Shown: in pieces, positions 15,404 to 23,777 of the stretch
Layout: the number at the start of each line of letters is the position of its first letter
Numbering within the stretch: the stretch's first letter is position 1
Source: Longimicrobium sp.
GTDB lineage: Bacteria; Gemmatimonadota; Gemmatimonadetes; Longimicrobiales; Longimicrobiaceae
Assembly (NCBI GenBank): GCA_036389795.1
Contig: DASVWD010000243.1
Coordinates: 1 to 53,897 of the forward strand
Reading direction: 5' to 3'
DNA: 53,897 nucleotides
The notes under the pieces: model-generated
What the model saw: the letters and a program-made list of their open reading frames with translations, nothing else
The model's database searches: none
Told to the model about the DNA's origin: nothing
Made by a program: the position numbers and the translations under genes

Positions 15404-16696
15404 ATGAACCGCATCGGGCGCAGGGTGGCGATCATCGAGGGGTGCCGCACCCCGTTCGCCAAGTCGGGGACGGACTTCAAGGACCTCTCCTCGGTCGAGC
15501 TGGGGAAGATGGCCGTGCGCGAGCTGGTCTCCCGCGCCGAGCTGGACGTGGAGCAGATCGACCACGTGGTCTACGGCACCGTGGTGCAGTCGGTGAAGGA
15601 GCCGAACATCGCCCGCGAGGTCACGCTGGGCTCCGGGATCCCGCCGCGGGTGCCCGCCTTCACCGTGGGCCGGGCGTGCGCGTCGTCCAACCAGGCGATC
15701 ACCTCGGCGGCGGAGCAGATCGCGCTGGGGCTGGCCGACGTGGTGATCGCGGGGGGCGCCGAGAGCCTCACCGACATCCCCATCCTCTTCTCCCCCGAGA
15801 TGCGCAACGCCCTGGTGCGCGCCTCCAAGGCCCGCTCGCTGGGCGAGAAGGTGAAGACGTTCGCCACGCTCCGGCCCAAACACCTGGCGCCGGTCACCCC
15901 GGCCATCGCCGAGCCCACCACGGGGCTCACCATGGGCGAGAGCGCCGAGAAGATGGCGCAGGAGAACGGGATCACCCGCGAGGAGCAGGACCGCTGGGCG
16001 CTGCGCTCGCACCAGCTGGCCGCCGCGGCCACCGCCGACGGGCGGCTCACCCGCGAGATCGTGCCGGCGTACCTGCCGCCCGGCTTCGAGAAGGTGGTCA
16101 CCTCCGACAACGGGATCCGCGCCGACACCTCGCTGGAGAAGCTGGCGCAGCTCAAGCCCGTCTTCGACCGGCGCTACGGCACGGTGACCGCCGGCAACGC
16201 CTCGCCGCTCACCGACGGGGCCTCGGCGGTGCTGCTGATGAGCGAGGAGAAGGCGAAGGCGCTGGGGTACACGCCGCTCGGCTACATCCGCGGCTACGCC
16301 TACGCCTCGCTCTCGCCGGCCGACCAGCTCCTGCAGGGGCCGGTGTACGCGGCACCCGTGGCGCTGGAGCGCGCCGGGCTCACCATGAAGGACATCGACC
16401 TGCTGGAGATGCACGAGGCGTTCGCCGCGCAGGTGCTCTCCAACCTGCAGTGGTTCGACTCCGACAAGGTGGCGAAGGAGCGGCTGGGGCTCGACAAGGC
16501 GATCGGCATCCCCGACGAGGACCGCATCAACGTGATGGGCGGCTCCATCGCCATCGGCCACCCGTTCGGCGCCACCGGCGGCCGGGTGACGGTGACGCTG
16601 CTGAACGAGCTCAAGCGCCGCGGCGGGCAGTTCGGGATGATCAGCGTCTGCGCCGCCGGCGCCATGGGCTTCGTGATGATCGTCGAGCGGGAGTAA
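15404..16696 (+). CDS. fadI: Acetyl-CoA acyltransferase (3-ketoacyl-CoA thiolase), FadI type
   Basis: This 430-residue thiolase catalyses CoA-dependent cleavage of 3-ketoacyl-CoA in beta-oxidation. The nucleophilic Cys lies in VGRACASSNQAITSAAEQIA (about residue 90). NEAF-type histidine is in LLEMHEAFAAQVLSN, the second histidine in AIGHPFGATGGRVTV, and the second active cysteine in ISVCAAGAMGF. An extra-long loop region around residues 125-160 is typical of the FadI/HADHB branch. The start ATG at 15404 follows GGAAGGAACCGGA. The usual partner fadJ is not in this window. A hairpin terminator follows. Confidence 0.9.
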   Translation: MNRIGRRVAIIEGCRTPFAKSGTDFKDLSSVELGKMAVRELVSRAELDVEQIDHVVYGTVVQSVKEPNIAREVTLGSGIPPRVPAFTVGRACASSNQAITSAAEQIALGLADVVIAGGAESLTDIPILFSPEMRNALVRASKARSLGEKVKTFATLRPKHLAPVTPAIAEPTTGLTMGESAEKMAQENGITREEQDRWALRSHQLAAAATADGRLTREIVPAYLPPGFEKVVTSDNGIRADTSLEKLAQLKPVFDRRYGTVTAGNASPLTDGASAVLLMSEEKAKALGYTPLGYIRGYAYASLSPADQLLQGPVYAAPVALERAGLTMKDIDLLEMHEAFAAQVLSNLQWFDSDKVAKERLGLDKAIGIPDEDRINVMGGSIAIGHPFGATGGRVTVTLLNELKRRGGQFGMISVCAAGAMGFVMIVERE

Positions 16697-16721
16697 CCCC
16701 ACTCGTCGCGCCGCGAATCGA

Positions 16722-16752
16722 AAGGCTCCCTCGCCGCCGCGGGGGAGCCTTC
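16722..16752 (+). terminator. Hairpin terminator after the thiolase gene
   Basis: AAGGCTCCC and GGGAGCCTT form a stem around a GC-rich loop, followed by TCTTCG. It lies 26 bp after the fadI stop. Confidence 0.65.
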
Positions 16753-16805
16753 TTCGTGTGCCTGGGAATCGTATGCCACGTCGCCGAGCACCGTTCTGGT
16801 CCAGA

Positions 16806-16912
16806 CAGATCGAGGATTTCGGAGCCCTGCACCAGAACGATCCTTTGCAAAGCGGTATGGGCGGAGAACGACGACGGGGGTTCTCCGTTCACTCCGTTTC
16901 CTCCGCGTGAAG
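16806..16912. repeat. Decayed dispersed repeat copy in the fadI-sigma gap
   Basis: The stretch has CCAGAACGAT, then TTTGCAAAGCGGTATG, then TTCTCCGTTCACTCCGTTTCC ending in GCGTGAAGC. This matches, in order, the flanking motif and right arm of the hairpin elements at 38630-38811 and 46999-47071. The 380-bp gap between fadI and the sigma-factor gene holds only this and the terminator; I see no gene. Confidence 0.5.
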
Positions 16913-17075
16913 CTTTTCGCAGGCCGGCCGCGCCTTGCGCTCCGTCTTCCCCGCGCACAATTCCCATCCCTCGAAACGCGTTCCAACCATCGCGCCCGGG
17001 CCCCTGTCCAACGCAGTCGCCGAACGCGGAACGAACCACGCCGGAGCGACCACCCTGACCCAGGAACTGCAGGCA

Positions 17076-17582
17076 GTGCGCGGCAGCGACGCCATGCTGG
17101 CGGCGGCGGGAGACGCGCACGCATTCGCCCGGCTCTACCGCGACCACGCGGGGCGCATCCACACCCTGGCGCGCCGCATGGCCAGCGAGGACGAGGCCGA
17201 CGAGCTCACCCAGGACGTGTTCGTGCGCGCCTGGGAGAAGCTGGGCACCTTCCGCGGCGAGTCGGCGTTCGGCACCTGGCTGCACCGGCTGGCCGTGAAC
17301 CTGATCCTGGCCAGGCGGGCCGCGGCCGGGCGGCGGCGGAGCAGGGAGGCGGGCGACGAGGCGCTGGAGATCACGCCCGGCAGGAGCGCCCCGCCCGAGC
17401 TCAGGATGGACTTCGAGAAGGCGGTCGAGTGGCTCCCCGACGGCGCGCGGCACGTGTTCGTGCTGTTCGACGTGGAAGGGTACCGCCACGAGGAGATCGC
17501 CCAGATGCTGGGCATCAGCGTGGGGACTAGCAAATCGCAGCTCCACCGGGCCCGGATGATTTTGCGGGAGCACCTGACATGA
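17076..17582 (+). CDS. ECF-family RNA polymerase sigma factor
   Basis: The protein is about 168 residues. Region 2 is AFARLYRDHAGRIHTLARRM with DEADELTQDVFVRAWEKLG and AFGTWLHRLAVNLIL; region 4 is YRHEEIAQMLGISVGTSKSQ followed by LHRARMILREHL. It directs transcription of its regulon when released by its anti-sigma partner, whose ATG overlaps this stop. The start is uncertain: the GTG at 17076 gives the usual lead-in before DAMLAAAGDAHAF, while ATG 17094 would cut helix 1 slightly and an upstream ATG at 16935 runs into repeat-like sequence. Confidence 0.85.
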   Translation: MRGSDAMLAAAGDAHAFARLYRDHAGRIHTLARRMASEDEADELTQDVFVRAWEKLGTFRGESAFGTWLHRLAVNLILARRAAAGRRRSREAGDEALEITPGRSAPPELRMDFEKAVEWLPDGARHVFVLFDVEGYRHEEIAQMLGISVGTSKSQLHRARMILREHLT

Positions 17583-18376
17583 GCGAAACACTGGACCGCC
17601 ACGCCTGGGCCGACCGGCTCTCGGAGTACCTGGACGACGAGCTGCCGCCGCCCGAGCGCGCGGCGCTGGACGAGCACCTGCGCGAGTGCGCCGGCTGCCG
17701 GGCCGTGCTGGAAGACCTGCGGCGGGTGAGCGTCCGCGCGAAGGCCCTGCGCGACCGCGACCCGGACCAGAACCTCTGGCCCGAGATCGCCCGGCGCATC
17801 GGCCGGCCCGAGGCGGCGTGGGCCGTGGCGGGCGGGGGCGACGAGGGCGACGAGCTGGCCGCGCGGCGCCGCCGCAAGGTATGGGCGCCCTGGCTCGGCG
17901 CCGGGGCGGCGGCCGCCGCCGTGCTGGTGCTGGGGATCGGCATCGGCCGCTTCACGGCGCCCGGCGACCCCGAGCTGCCCACCGCGCGCGTCGAGGCCCC
18001 CGCGCCGGGGACGCCGCTCACCTCCGACCCCTACCGCCTGGCCGCGGTGCAGCACCTGTCGCGCACCGAGGCGCTGCTCACCACGTTCCGCGCCGAGGCC
18101 GGGCGCGGCACCACCGACCCGGCGGTGGCCGGGTGGGCCGACGACCTCCTCACCCAGACCCGCCTGCTGCTCGACTCACCGGCGGCCGACGACCCCAGGC
18201 TGCGCGCGCTGCTGGAAGACCTGGAGCTGGTGCTCGCCCAGATCGCCCGGCTGCCGCGCCAGAACCCCGACACCGAGGTGGACCTCGCCGAGCGCGCCAT
18301 TGAGCGGAGCCGCGTGCTCCCGCGCATGCGCACGCTGGTGCCGGCGGGCCCCGCTGCCCTTCAGGGAGAATCGTGA
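17579..18376 (+). CDS. Zinc-finger anti-sigma factor, membrane-spanning
   Basis: The protein has 265 residues. The N-terminal zf-HC2 domain has the HxxxCxxC motif in LDEHLRECAGCRAVLEDL (about residues 34-45). One membrane helix lies at AWLGAGAAAAAVLVLGIGIG-like sequence near residues 110-130. The outer domain of about 130 residues is helical (SRTEALLTTFRAEAG, WADDLLTQTRLLLDS, LRALLEDLELVLAQIARL). It overlaps the sigma gene by 4 bp (ATGA) and so is expected to bind and hold that sigma factor at the membrane. Its stop overlaps the start of the first HEAT-repeat gene. The signal sensed by the outer domain is unknown. Confidence 0.87.
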   Translation: MSETLDRHAWADRLSEYLDDELPPPERAALDEHLRECAGCRAVLEDLRRVSVRAKALRDRDPDQNLWPEIARRIGRPEAAWAVAGGGDEGDELAARRRRKVWAPWLGAGAAAAAVLVLGIGIGRFTAPGDPELPTARVEAPAPGTPLTSDPYRLAAVQHLSRTEALLTTFRAEAGRGTTDPAVAGWADDLLTQTRLLLDSPAADDPRLRALLEDLELVLAQIARLPRQNPDTEVDLAERAIERSRVLPRMRTLVPAGPAALQGES

Positions 18377-19734
18377 TGCACATCCGAACCGTCGCGCGGG
18401 TCCTGCTGGCCGCCGCGCTCGCGGCCGCGCCGCTGGCCGCGCAGGGAAGGCAGGAGATCGTCCTGGCCGGGTGGGCCGCCGGGTCCGCGGTGCGCGAGTG
18501 GCCGCAGGACCCCGCCCACGAGCTGTACACGGAAGGGCGCGAGGCGCTCAACGACGACGACTACGCGCGCGCCGCCCGGCTCTTCCAGCGGGTGCGCCAG
18601 GATCATCCGCGCTCGAGGTACGTCCCCGACGCGCTGTACTGGGAGGCGTTCGCCCGCTACCGGATCGGCGGCAACGACCAGCTGCGCATGGCGCTGGGAG
18701 GGCTGGACGCGCTGCGCCGCGACCACCCCCGCGCCACCGCCCGGCGCGACGCCGACGAGCTGGCCACGCGCATCCGCGGCGAGCTGGCGCGCCGCGGCGA
18801 CTCGCGCGCGGCCGAGCGGGTGACCCAGGGCGCCGAGCGCGCCGTGCAGGAGTGCGGCCGCGGGGGCGACGACGACACGAGGACCGCGGCGCTGAACGCG
18901 CTGCTGCAGATGGACGCCGACCAGGCGCTGCCGATCCTGCGCCGGGTGCTGGCGCGCCGCGACGCCTGCTCGGAGGAGCTGCGCAAGCACGCCGTGTTCC
19001 TGGTGGCGCAGAAGCGCAACGCCGACACCGAGAACCTGCTGCTGTCCATCGCCCGCGACGACCCGAGCTCCGAGGTGCGCGAGCAGGCGGTGTTCTGGCT
19101 CTCCCAGGTGGGCACCGAGCGCGCGGTGGACATCCTCGGCGAGATCCTGCGCTCCTCGCGCGACGCCGGGCTCCAGGAGAAAGCGGTGTTCGCCCTGTCG
19201 CAGCATCGGAGCCCCCGCGCGGCGCAGCTTCTCCGCCAGACCGCCGAGCAGGCGGGTCCGCGGTCCGTGCGCGAACAGGCGATCTTCTGGCTCGGGCAGC
19301 GGCGCTCGCAGGAGAACGCCGAGTACCTGCGCGGGCTCTTCCGCCGGCTGGACGACCGCGAGCTCAAGGACAAGGTGATCTTCTCGCTCTCGCAGATGCG
19401 CGGCGTCGGCAACGACCGCTGGCTGCTGGAGGTGGCGCGCGACGAGAGCCAGCCCGAGGAGGTGCGCAAGCAGGCGATCTTCTGGGCCTCGCAGGCGGGG
19501 GTGCCGCTCTCCGACGTGTCCGACCTGTACGACCGCGTGCGCGACCCCGAGGTGAAGGAGCAGATCATCTTCGCGCTCTCGCAGCGCGGGCGCGAGGCGG
19601 CGGCCATCGACAAGCTGATCCAGATCGCGAAGAGCGACCGCGACCCCAAGATGCGGGAGAAGGCCGTGTTCTGGCTGGGCCAGTCGCGCGACCCCCGCGC
19701 CACCCGCGCCATCCAGGAGATCATCGACCAATGA
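18376..19734 (+). CDS. Secreted HEAT-repeat protein 1
   Basis: This protein of about 452 residues has a signal peptide (VLLAAALAAAPLAAQ). After a TPR-like pair of helices (AARLFQRVRQDHPRSRYVPD) come about nine HEAT-type repeats, each centred on a form of VREQAVFWLSQ (examples: REQAVFWLSQ, QEKAVFALSQH, REQAIFWLGQR, KDKVIFSLSQM, REKAVFWLGQSRDPRA). Such solenoids bind other proteins. The gene overlaps the anti-sigma gene at TGATG and the next HEAT gene at ATGA. The sigma factor, its anti-sigma and these two periplasmic scaffolds thus form one four-gene operon, and the HEAT proteins may be the output or the sensor input of the sigma pathway. The ATG at 18376 is preferred over GTG 18373. Confidence 0.82.
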   Translation: MHIRTVARVLLAAALAAAPLAAQGRQEIVLAGWAAGSAVREWPQDPAHELYTEGREALNDDDYARAARLFQRVRQDHPRSRYVPDALYWEAFARYRIGGNDQLRMALGGLDALRRDHPRATARRDADELATRIRGELARRGDSRAAERVTQGAERAVQECGRGGDDDTRTAALNALLQMDADQALPILRRVLARRDACSEELRKHAVFLVAQKRNADTENLLLSIARDDPSSEVREQAVFWLSQVGTERAVDILGEILRSSRDAGLQEKAVFALSQHRSPRAAQLLRQTAEQAGPRSVREQAIFWLGQRRSQENAEYLRGLFRRLDDRELKDKVIFSLSQMRGVGNDRWLLEVARDESQPEEVRKQAIFWASQAGVPLSDVSDLYDRVRDPEVKEQIIFALSQRGREAAAIDKLIQIAKSDRDPKMREKAVFWLGQSRDPRATRAIQEIIDQ

Positions 19735-20564
19735 GAACCAGGCGAATCGGCATGGCCGCCCTGGCGGGAGGGCTCCTGGCCCTCCCCTCCGCCGGGTGCG
19801 CCGAGGCCCAGGGAGCCAGCCAGGAGGCGATCGCGGCGCGGGTGCGGCGCGCGCCCGACGGCGAGGTGCGGATGCACTTCACCTCGCGCCCCGGGGTGTG
19901 CGGGAGCGTGGACGGCCACAACGTCTCCATCCAGGACCGCCGGCGCGGCGGCACCATCATGCACCGGGGCAACTGGTCGGACTACCGCGAAGACCGGGAC
20001 TGCATCGAGGGCCCCACCCACGTGCGGATGCTGGTGCGCGGCGGCCGCGTGGCCGACGTGAGCACCCGGGTGGCGCACGACTGGCCCCGCGAGGGCGCCG
20101 GCCGGGTGACCGACCTGGGGCGGGTGGGCGCGCGCGAGGCGGCCGACTACCTGCTGGACCTGGCCGAGAGCTCGGACGACCGCGACGCGGGCAAGGAAGC
20201 GATCTTCCCGGCCACGCTGGCCGACAGCGTGGTGACCTGGCCGCGGCTGCTGCGCATCGCCCGGAGCGGCCAGGCGGGGCAGGAGGCGCGCAAGTCGGCG
20301 GTGTTCTGGCTCAGCCAGCAGGCGGGCGACCAGGTGACGCGGGGGATCTCGGACCTGGTGGACGACGACGACCAGGACCGCGAGGTGCGCGAGGCCGCCG
20401 TCTTCGCGCTCTCGCAGCGCCCGCGCGACGAGTCGGTGCCGGCACTCATCCACATCGCCCGCACGCACCGCGACCCGCACATCCGGAAGACGGCGCTCTT
20501 CTGGCTGGGGCAGAGCCGCGATCCACGGGCGATCGAGCTGTTCGAGGAGATCCTGTCGCAGTAG
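19731..20564 (+). CDS. Secreted HEAT-repeat protein 2
   Basis: The 277-residue protein has a signal peptide (MAALAGGLLALPSAGCAEAQ); the Cys could make it a lipoprotein, but the lipobox is imperfect. Residues about 40-130 form a distinct domain with two cysteines (RPGVCGSVDGHNVSIQD and EDRDCIEGPTHVRMLVRGG). The C-terminal half has about four HEAT repeats of the same type as the preceding gene (RKSAVFWLSQQ, REAAVFALSQR, RKTALFWLGQSRDPRA). The final repeat is nearly identical to the last repeat of protein 1, which suggests duplication. It is the last gene of the operon and is followed by a hairpin terminator. Confidence 0.8.
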   Translation: MRTRRIGMAALAGGLLALPSAGCAEAQGASQEAIAARVRRAPDGEVRMHFTSRPGVCGSVDGHNVSIQDRRRGGTIMHRGNWSDYREDRDCIEGPTHVRMLVRGGRVADVSTRVAHDWPREGAGRVTDLGRVGAREAADYLLDLAESSDDRDAGKEAIFPATLADSVVTWPRLLRIARSGQAGQEARKSAVFWLSQQAGDQVTRGISDLVDDDDQDREVREAAVFALSQRPRDESVPALIHIARTHRDPHIRKTALFWLGQSRDPRAIELFEEILSQ

Positions 20565-20610
20565 GGGACAGGGAACAGGGTACAGGGGACAGCCGTCAAG
20601 GACTGGACGA

Positions 20611-20648
20611 GAAGCCCCTCCTCCGGTGGTAATCGGGGGAGGGGCTTC
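20611..20648 (+). terminator. Strong hairpin after the HEAT operon
   Basis: GAAGCCCCTCC on the left pairs with GGAGGGGCTTC on the right around a short loop containing TGGTAAT. There is no clear T-run. It lies about 47 bp after the operon's last stop; between them is a run of GGGGACAGGGAACAGGGTAC words. Confidence 0.6.
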
Positions 20649-20671
20649 GTCGTGCATCCCCAAAAGGAAAA

Positions 20672-20749
20672 GCCTCACACGGAGTCAACGGAGTCAACGG
20701 AGAAACGGCGGGGTTTTCCTCCGTTAACTCCGTTGACTCCGTGTGAGAC
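20672..20749. repeat. Hairpin element of inverted ACGGAGTCA words
   Basis: The left arm GCCTCACACGGAGTCAACGG is followed by a second ACGGAGTCAACGGAG-like word; the right arm reads CTCCGTTAACTCCGTTGACT then CCGTGTGAGAC, the inverse. The outer ends GCCTCACA and TGTGAG(G/A)C are shared with copies at 38845-38899 and 46999-47071. The rest of the 310-bp gap has no gene. Confidence 0.8.
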
Positions 20750-20874
20750 ATTCAGTTACGGATCTCGATCACGAACGATCCAGCGCTTGACTTGCGGGCG
20801 GTCGGGGAGCGATATACCCTCCCGCCGGCCGTTCTCGTCGTCTCCCGTCGCACATTCCCACCGTCCAACACCCG

Positions 20875-22260
20875 ATGACCGAACCCAGCGACCGCATCCG
20901 CGCGCTCCGCGCGGCCGTGGGCGTGGCGCCCGAAGACGCCGAGCTGCGCCGCCTGCTGGCCGACGCGCTCCTGGACGCCAGCGACGCCGCCGAGGCCGAG
21001 GCCGTGCTGCGCGAGGGGCTGAAGGCGGCCCCCGAGGACGCGGCGCTGCGCCGGGCCCTGGCGCGCGCCTTCCACCGGCAGGGCAAGCTCTCCGCCGCGC
21101 TCGTCGTGGTCGAGGACCTGCTGCGCGCGGGCGAGGGCGGCGCCGAGGTGCACCTGCTGCACGCGCGCGTCCTGCTCGACTCGGGCGAGCTGGGGCGCGC
21201 GCGCCAGGCGTACCGCGAGGCCACCGCCGCCGGCGCCACGGACGTGGAGCTGGCCGCCCGCCTGGGGAGCGCCCAGCCGCCGCGCGAGCGCCGCGTCCCC
21301 GCCGAGGCGGAGGAGGCGCTCGAGCGCCAGGAGCGGGAGCGCTGGCGGGACAGCGGGGAGGAGGACGACGACGAAGACGACGAGGACGACGCCGCGGGCG
21401 CGCGCACGGAGAAGCCGCGCATCACCTTCGCGGACGTGGGCGGGATGGACGCGCTCAAGGAGGAGATCCGCCGCAAGATCATCCATCCGCTCCGACACCC
21501 CGAGCTCTACCGCGCCTACGGGAAGCAGGCCGGCGGCGGGATCCTGATGTACGGCCCGCCGGGGTGCGGCAAGACGTACCTGGCGCGCGCCACCGCGGGC
21601 GAGGCCGAGGCGGCGTTCCTCGCCGTGGGCATCCACGAAGTGCTCGACATGTGGCTCGGGCAGAGCGAGCAGAACCTGAACGCGCTCTTCGAGCGGGCGC
21701 GGGCGGTGGCGCCGTGCGTCCTCTTCTTCGACGAGGTCGACGCGCTGGCGGCGCGCCGGAGCGACCTGCGCACCAGCGCGGGGCGCACCCTCATCAACCA
21801 GTTCCTGGCCGAGCTGGACGGGGTGGCCGCCTCCAACGAGGGGGTGCTGGTGCTGGCCGCCACCAACGCGCCCTGGCACCTGGACCCCGCCTTCCGCCGC
21901 CCGGGGCGCTTCGACCGCGTCCTCTTCGTCCCCCCGCCCGACGAGGCCGCGCGCGCTGCGATCCTGCGGGTGCTCCTGCGCGGCCGCCCCGTGGAGGCGG
22001 TCGATTACGCGAAGCTCGCGAAGCGCACCGACGGCTTCTCGGGGGCGGACCTCTCCGCGGCGGTGGAGCTGGCGGTGGAGCGGAAGCTGGACGACGCCAT
22101 CCGCGCCGGCCGCCCCGTCCCCGTCACCGGCGCCGACCTGCTCGAGGCGGCCAAGACGGTGCGCCCCACCGCCCGCGAGTGGTTCGCCACGGCGCGCAAC
22201 TACGTGCTCTACGCCAACGAGGGCGGCCAGTACGACGACGTGAAGCCGTACCTCCGCTAG
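20875..22260 (+). CDS. TPR - acidic linker - AAA+ ATPase
   Basis: The protein has 461 residues. Residues 1-140 are helical pairs of TPR type (ALLDASDAAEAEAVLREGLK, ARAFHRQGKLSAALVVVEDL). Around residues 160-178 is a very acidic low-complexity stretch (EEDDDEDDEDD). The rest is one AAA+ module of the CDC48/FtsH class: TFADVGGMDALKEEI at its start, GPPGCGKTYLA as Walker A, CVLFFDEVDALAARR as Walker B, VLVLAATNAPWHLDPAFRR as sensor 1, and RRPGRFDRVLF as arginine fingers. Such ATPases unfold or remodel proteins as hexamers. No protease domain is attached. The five genes that follow encode TPR membrane proteins, so this ATPase may act on, or be recruited by, that membrane complex through TPR contacts (inference). 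Confidence 0.88.
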   Translation: MTEPSDRIRALRAAVGVAPEDAELRRLLADALLDASDAAEAEAVLREGLKAAPEDAALRRALARAFHRQGKLSAALVVVEDLLRAGEGGAEVHLLHARVLLDSGELGRARQAYREATAAGATDVELAARLGSAQPPRERRVPAEAEEALERQERERWRDSGEEDDDEDDEDDAAGARTEKPRITFADVGGMDALKEEIRRKIIHPLRHPELYRAYGKQAGGGILMYGPPGCGKTYLARATAGEAEAAFLAVGIHEVLDMWLGQSEQNLNALFERARAVAPCVLFFDEVDALAARRSDLRTSAGRTLINQFLAELDGVAASNEGVLVLAATNAPWHLDPAFRRPGRFDRVLFVPPPDEAARAAILRVLLRGRPVEAVDYAKLAKRTDGFSGADLSAAVELAVERKLDDAIRAGRPVPVTGADLLEAAKTVRPTAREWFATARNYVLYANEGGQYDDVKPYLR

Positions 22261-22490
22261 GTGCCGCCGTGATTCGGGATCGCTCACCGAAGTTGGTTGA
22301 TCAGTCGATCTTTGCTGTCATTCCGAGTCCCGGCCACACGGAACCGGCATCTGGATAGGTGACGGCAGGGCCGAGGAATCTTCTCACCTCGCCAGGTGGG
22401 TTGCGCGCGGCAGCGGCACGGATGCCGACCGGGCACGATTCCCGTGATTGCTGATCCTTCCACCCGATCCCACCGGGCGTAGTCGAAGCG
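22261..22490. other. 230-bp gap between AAA+ ATPase and the TPR array
   Basis: I see no gene in this stretch. It is less GC-rich than its neighbours and holds TCTGGATAGG and GAGGAATCTTCTCACCTCGC, but no convincing promoter or terminator. It separates the ATPase gene from the array and may carry the array's own promoter. Confidence 0.4.
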
Positions 22491-23744
22491 ATGCCGCCGC
22501 ACCCGGCCCTCGCGCGGGCGAAGCTCCTGATGGAACGCGGCCGCTGGGCGATGGCGGCCGGCGAGCTGCGCCGCGCGCTCCACGACGAGCCCGACGACGC
22601 GCTGCTGCACGCGTACCTGGCGCTCTGCCTGGTGGAGGACCCGGCCCGGCTGGACGAGGCGCAGGAAGAGGCGCTCTGGTCCACGGCGAAGGACCCGCTG
22701 CAGCCGCTGGCGTGGTACGCCGCCAGCTACGTGGCGGCGCGCCGGGGGAACGGGCCGATGGCGGAGGACGCGGCCCGGGTCGCGCTGTCGCTCTCCGCTG
22801 AGTCGACCCCGCTGCTGGCGCACATGGCGTCGCTGATGCTGGCGCAGGGGCGGGTGAAGGCGGCGCTGGAGACGGCCGGGCACGGGCTGGCGGTGGACCC
22901 GGACCACGTGGGGTGCCTGCTGGCCGCCGGGACCGCGCTCTCGCGCAAGGGGCGGCACGACGAGGCGCAGGCCGCGCTCGCGCGGGCGCTGGAGCGCGAG
23001 CCCGAGGACGCCGGGGTGCACGCCCGGGTGGGGTGGGCGCTCCTGCGCCGGGGCGACGCGGCCGGGGCGGTGCGCCACTTCCGCGAGTCGCTGCGGCTGG
23101 ACCCCACGCGCGAGGAGGAGCGGGGCGGGCTGATGGAGGCGCTCAAGGCACGCAACCCCGTCTACCGCGCCCTGCTGCGCGCGTGGCTGCGGCTGCCGTG
23201 GGTCCCGCCCAGCCTGAAGTGGCTGGCGGTGGTCGCCGGGATGCTGGCCGTGATCGGCATCCTGATGCTGGAGATGGAAGGCCTCCCCACGTGGATCGCG
23301 CTCCCGCTGGAGGTCGCGGTGGTGGCCGCCGTCCTCCTCACCTGGACGGCCGGCCCGCTCTTCGACCTCCTCCTCTTCGGCGACCCGCTGGGCCGGCACG
23401 CGCTCACGCCCACGCAGCGGGCGGGCGCCGTGGCGATGGCCGCGACGCTCCTGGCCGCGGCGGCCGTCGCGGTGGCCGCGCTGGCGACGGGCGAGGGGCT
23501 GTTCGGCTTCACCGCCGCGCTCCTGGCGCTCTACACCGTCCCGATCGCCGCCACGCTGCGGGCGCGGCCGGGCCGGGCGCGCGCGCTCACCGCCGCGTAC
23601 ACGCTCCTGCTGGTCGTCCCCGCCGCGATGTTCGTCACCCTGCAGGCGCGCGGCGCGGGCGACCCCGCGGTGTGGTTCGGGATCGCCTGCGGGGGCATGG
23701 CGTTCTCGGACCTGGTCTCGGACCAGTTCTCCGGGCGGATCTGA
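22491..23744 (+). CDS. TPR plus transmembrane protein, array member 1
   Basis: The protein has 417 residues. Residues 1-220 hold about six TPR units (AAGELRRALHDEPDDALLHA, EAQAALARALEREPEDAGVH, GAVRHFRESLRLDPTREEE). A junction motif ALKARNPVYRALLRAWL ends the solenoid. The remainder holds five to six membrane helices. Between helices 2 and 3 is LLLFGDPLGRHALTPTQR, whose DPxGRxAL core recurs in members 2 and 3. There is no signal peptide, so the TPR part should face the cytoplasm, where the AAA+ ATPase is. The start at ATG 22491 follows a spacer from the ATPase gene. Enzyme motifs are absent. Confidence 0.82.
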   Translation: MPPHPALARAKLLMERGRWAMAAGELRRALHDEPDDALLHAYLALCLVEDPARLDEAQEEALWSTAKDPLQPLAWYAASYVAARRGNGPMAEDAARVALSLSAESTPLLAHMASLMLAQGRVKAALETAGHGLAVDPDHVGCLLAAGTALSRKGRHDEAQAALARALEREPEDAGVHARVGWALLRRGDAAGAVRHFRESLRLDPTREEERGGLMEALKARNPVYRALLRAWLRLPWVPPSLKWLAVVAGMLAVIGILMLEMEGLPTWIALPLEVAVVAAVLLTWTAGPLFDLLLFGDPLGRHALTPTQRAGAVAMAATLLAAAAVAVAALATGEGLFGFTAALLALYTVPIAATLRARPGRARALTAAYTLLLVVPAAMFVTLQARGAGDPAVWFGIACGGMAFSDLVSDQFSGRI

Positions 23745-23777
23745 TCCCGGACCACTTTCGCACTTTCGCACTCGAAC

